Source of the DNA: Saxidomus purpurata
Taxonomy: Eukaryota > Mollusca > Bivalvia > Venerida > Veneridae
Assembly (NCBI GenBank): GCA_022818135.1
Contig: JAFMSR010000001.1
Coordinates: 2,495,082 to 2,559,081, forward strand
DNA length: 64,000 nt
Reading direction: 5' to 3'
Part shown: in pieces, positions 60,645-64,000 of the stretch
Position numbering within the stretch: position 1 is the stretch's first letter
Layout: each line of letters opens with the position of its first letter
Translations under genes and position numbers: made by a program
The notes under the pieces: model-generated
Seen by the model: only the letters and a program-made list of their open reading frames with translations
Told to the model about the DNA's origin: nothing
The model's database searches: none

Positions 60645-61401
60645 CAGCAGCGGCCCGCTATATTTAATACGTGGTGTGTAAAAGATGCATGGAGACTTAA
60701 GCACTAGATCGAACATATGCGTCTCTCTTCATTATAAAATTGAGGTACTTCTGAGATGAAAACTGTAGACACAGTCAATTTTTTTGGAAAAGCAAGAGTT
60801 GTCGTTTGTAATTTGAGTTGTTGTTCGTTTCATAGAGGGCGCAATCTACGCTGATAAAAATAGAAAAAAGCGCTTTTCACGTTTCAGGCGCAATCTACGC
60901 TGAGAAAAATGGATATATGATTGCTTTTTCCACTTACACAGCCTTTGACATTATAGAAACGAAGTGCAGTCGACTGCATATTCTTTGATGGCCTTTTTAA
61001 ATATATATGGTATTATCTTAACTATTTTTTCCCTTTGCTTACAAGTCTGTCGTGGTGTAATCGATAGCTCATACACTTTTGTATTAGTGTACTTCTACGA
61101 ATCCACGAGTTCGAATGTTTAAAAATCTGCTGTTTTAATAATCATTTTTAGCTTTTTAACCATTTTAGAATATTTTACGGCAAATAATCATAAAAATCTT
61201 CATGTCAGATTAATAAGTTTCGATACTACAGTTCACTCAGTAGATGTGGTGTCGTGTCAGGTTTGCTTGTTCAACCAGAATTGGTTTCCTCGAGTTCTTT
61301 TGGGGCCATGCCTCAATATCAATCATCACCAATTTCCAAAATATTTACATTGGATTATTGTTTGTTGACCCGCTGTGATACTTTGTATCACAGTTTTTCT
61401 T
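60645..61401 (+). mobile_element. Interspersed repeat with GC-rich end and tRNA-like core, copy 2
   Basis: Inverted relative to 26545-27444. Begins CCGCAGCAGCGGCCCGC and TATATTTAATACGTGGTG; tRNA-like block at about 61045-61120 (TCGTGGTGTAATCGATAGCT, later CACGAGTTCGAATG); ends at the hairpin CTGTGATACTTTGTATCACA and TTTTTCTTGTC, beyond which the two copies diverge. The left hairpin is incomplete here. A local duplication (GGCGCAATCTACGCTGA at 60838 and 60886) is specific to this copy. Confidence 0.7.
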
Positions 61402-61769
61402 GTCATATTTATTTCCCCAATTTTGTCAGGAACTGCGCAGCACCCCCACTGAAAGGGGAAGTAACCGATGTGGGGTTTGCCGCGGTGCGTTATTCAAAAA
61501 GCGTCTATTGACCACGATCTGTAACGTTGTTTAATGGACGTCATCGTACCATTATACGAAAAGTTGTTTTATGATTCGTGTGTTTTTTTTTTGGTTGCAC
61601 TGTAGTTAATGTGGTGTTTTACCGTGACATATAATGATTTACAATTACAAATTAATAAATGTATTTATGTATTTGGGTTTTCCCGTTGATAGTTAGCACC
61701 TATAGTTTTAATGTTTTTAATAATGCGATTTTGGAGTTTATTTTTTTGCAAACATAATCAATATGGGTA

Positions 61770-62712
61770 CAGTCGACTCTCGTTATCTCGACTTCGGTTA
61801 TCTCGATTTTTCGATATCTCGACTGGATTTTCTTGGTCCCGATTTTTTCCCTTCTTGTTCTATATAAATCAACTACGGATATCTCGATTTGTTTATCTCG
61901 ATTTTTTCGTTATCTCGACTAAATTTGTGATCCCCAACTATGAAATTTCCTCTATTTTGACATCCGATATCTCGATTTGACATTTATCACCTGCCAAACA
62001 AGGTGCGAAAAGTTGCACGTGATTGTATTCTCTCAATTGTCGTCTGCTGTCAGAGGTGCGAAAAACACCACGCGCGGCTATTCACTCAGTGATTCGGTTA
62101 GCGACCCAAAATTAATTGTTTGTTTGCGATGGCAGCTGTGTAATATGCGGAATGGGTAATTTGTATTGAATTTGTGTCAAAACTAAGAAAATTTATTTGC
62201 ATTTATAAACAGCAAGAAATGAAAATGCTGTCAATTATAAATCGTGTCTTCAATACGTACATTAGACAGATAACATCTCGATAATAAAAAAAACCCGGAA
62301 GAGTCATGTCGGAGGGCGGAGTCATGAACTTGTCCGAGCGTCAGTCGAGCAATCCAGAGAAGGGCCCGGTAACCAACCCGGGAGGATATTAGGAACTTCA
62401 AACGCTGAGAGTTTTGGAAAACGACCCGGGGGTATCCAATCTTTCGGCACCGGGTGCAAGGCAACATGAATCATATGAATTGAACATTTAGTTGATTTAA
62501 ACCTACGAGCTTGTTTCGTTTCACAACCTGTGTATTACACAGTTCATATCATGGTAGAAAGAAGAAAACGTCTTTCTATCAACAATAATCTTCCTTATGC
62601 CTCTCCCATCCCCTATCGAGCATATTTTATCCAACTTCGGTTATCTCGATTTTTCGTTATCTCGACTTATTTTCTTTGGTCCCAAAAAAATCGAGATAAC
62701 GAGAGTCGACTG
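61770..62712. mobile_element. pogo/Tigger-like non-autonomous TIR element
   Basis: Begins CAGTCGACTCTCGTTATCTC and ends with the inverse (GAGATAACGAGAGTCGACTG), with TA on both sides (61768-61769 and 62713-62714). TATCTCGA motifs are repeated many times just inside each end. About 943 bp, no transposase frame. TIRs starting CAGT with TA duplications are typical of the pogo/Tigger group (established knowledge); the assignment is by resemblance. Confidence 0.8.
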
Positions 62713-62959
62713 TATTCCTATTTAGAACATTGTCCACATACACACCTAATATTTTTTTAGTTGTAACGTTTTCTAATATGCAGCTAAATGAAGGTTACCT
62801 GCGTGTTTTAGTTTACAATTTAAATCAAGATTCGTTTTTAGTTTAGTTTGAATTTCTGATATCTGGAAATCAGACTCATAAAACGTTGTATAGATAAATA
62901 GACGATATTAAATTTGAAATATATTTGCGCAATTTTAAATTTAAACAATCATTATTAAA

Positions 62960-63080
62960 TGTCACGTCATTAAATAAAACACATGTGTAAAACGTCAAAG
63001 AATTGTGTTGGAAGCGCGATGTACGACGTCTTTTGTGTAAAACGTCATTACATGTTTATGGAAGACGTCAACGTCATGAC
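62960..63080. promoter_or_regulatory. Cluster of ACGTCA sites ahead of the 63149 candidate exon
   Basis: ACGTCA occurs at 62964, 62992, 63042, 63065 and 63071, the last two adjoining (GACGTCAACGTCATGAC). This resembles the cluster ahead of the 55.8 kb gene. Promoter role is inferred. Confidence 0.35.
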
Positions 63081-63148
63081 AACTTCACTGAATCGCAAAC
63101 GACTTTGAACAATTTATTTGAGATATTGAAAGAGATAAGACAATAATA

Positions 63149-63203
63149 ATGGCGACAAGAGATCAATGGTATAAACCGAACCTGCTGTACAATATTCACT
63201 ACA
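63149..63203 (+). CDS. Candidate first coding exon of a gene leaving the window
   Basis: AATAATAATGG gives an acceptable start context, and the frame reads MATRDQWYKPNLLYNIHY, followed directly by a strong donor CTACA|GTAAGT (phase 1). The balanced residue composition, the donor and the upstream ACGTCA cluster are the only support. No second exon is visible before 64000. Product unknown. Confidence 0.35.
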
Positions 63204-64000
63204 GTAAGTTGCCTTTTCTGTTTCTTTTTGTACAAAAACAAATAATTGCGACAAACAGCGAAAGGAAGAGGTGATTCAGCACAATGCGCTAAACCGAAAA
63301 CTCTAAGGGTTTCTTTCTCTGCCAATGCTTGTTAGTAAATTACATGTAGTGTGTTTTCAAGACATTTCCTGTGCCGAACTTCAATTTTTATTATTATTAT
63401 TATTAGTAGTAGTAGTAGTCATAATCATAATAATAAAAACGATGATGATGATATATTGCTGATACTTTTTCAACATTTCCACTGCACCTTGCTTTAATAG
63501 TTAGGTAGGTCATGTCAAGTTATATTTATGTTTAGGTACTAGTATGTAGTTACCGTACCATACATTAATTTATTCGTGAAAGTATTGACGTAGATCTATT
63601 ATTTAACAGGCACCGCATCTATACTCAAATATTTTTATACTATGAACAAGTTAATACATAAATCTATAAGAGTTATTAGAGTAGATATCTAAAAGTTTGC
63701 CTTTAATTTTAAAGGTAAAGTTTCATATATACAATAATTGACACAGACTTATGGCGATGCATATAAATATTTTGCCACAGCCCCCGTATTATTGTTCGCG
63801 ATTAAACGTGCATATGCGTTTTACATTGTAGGACAATCGGCCATGAATGGTCTCGTCTAACATAGAGAAATCTTCTTTCATCCTGTGTAAATAAGCACGA
63901 ATGCCAGCCCTTAATTTATTTCTTAAACTGCACATGTTGACGTCTCACATTCGCCACGCGCATATAGTTAATATTTTCCGCCAATATTCCATAGAAGGCA
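63204..64000. other. Sequence after the candidate exon, no gene seen
   Basis: Contains a compound trinucleotide microsatellite at about 63388-63450 (ATT, then AGT, then GATGAT). A patch at 63480-63590 resembles 38790-38900 (TTTAATAGTTAGGTAGGT..., CATGTCAAGTTATATTTATG), so a dispersed low-copy repeat is possible. Confidence 0.4.

Overview
The window is AT-rich eukaryotic DNA with long introns, GT-AG splice sites and many interspersed repeats. The best guess is a bivalve mollusc. The gene family present (secreted coiled-coil plus C1q proteins, massively expanded in bivalves) and the repeat types point that way, but I have no search result and do not name a species.

Region 1 (1-16250): the 3' end of a + strand gene that I do not recognise. 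A coding exon (2261-2422) and a terminal exon (15320-15400) with a 3' UTR are separated by a 12.9 kb intron full of transposon relics and minisatellites. 16251-22730 is gene-poor and holds a 500-N assembly gap (19558-20057).

Region 2 (22731-53205): a cluster of two-exon C1q-domain genes. Exon 1 encodes a signal peptide and a coiled coil. A phase-1 intron follows, and exon 2 encodes the whole C1q domain. One gene (A) lies on the - strand. On the + strand there are B, C, a broken single-exon copy (C'), a coiled-coil relic, D, E (nonsense mutation) and F. B-C-C' and D-E-F are two copies of one segmental duplication (about 31362-37442 and 42345-52160). Since duplication the second copy has gained a LINE, MITEs and a TG-microsatellite block. 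The two halves of the duplication differ in divergence: C and E are nearly identical while B and D differ at roughly a fifth of C1q-exon residues. Bivalve C1q-domain proteins are generally seen as secreted pattern-recognition molecules. Here the coiled coil would give oligomers and the C1q jelly roll would bind ligand. Which members remain expressed is not known from sequence.

Region 3 (53206-64000): a 1.25 kb foldback repeat, a four-exon gene for a 167-residue protein I do not recognise (55811-57253), a weak - strand exon candidate, a roughly 90-bp minisatellite with two unit lengths, a tRNA-related repeat that is inverted relative to a copy in gene A's intron, a pogo/Tigger-like TIR element, and a possible first exon at 63149 of a gene leaving the window.

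I found no CRISPR array, operon or prokaryotic system. The most interesting content is the C1q cluster and its birth-and-death record: a GC-AG intron, a relocated splice acceptor, a fresh nonsense mutation, a truncated C-terminus and lost exons. The unrecognised gene at 55.8 kb and several unusual palindromic repeats come next.
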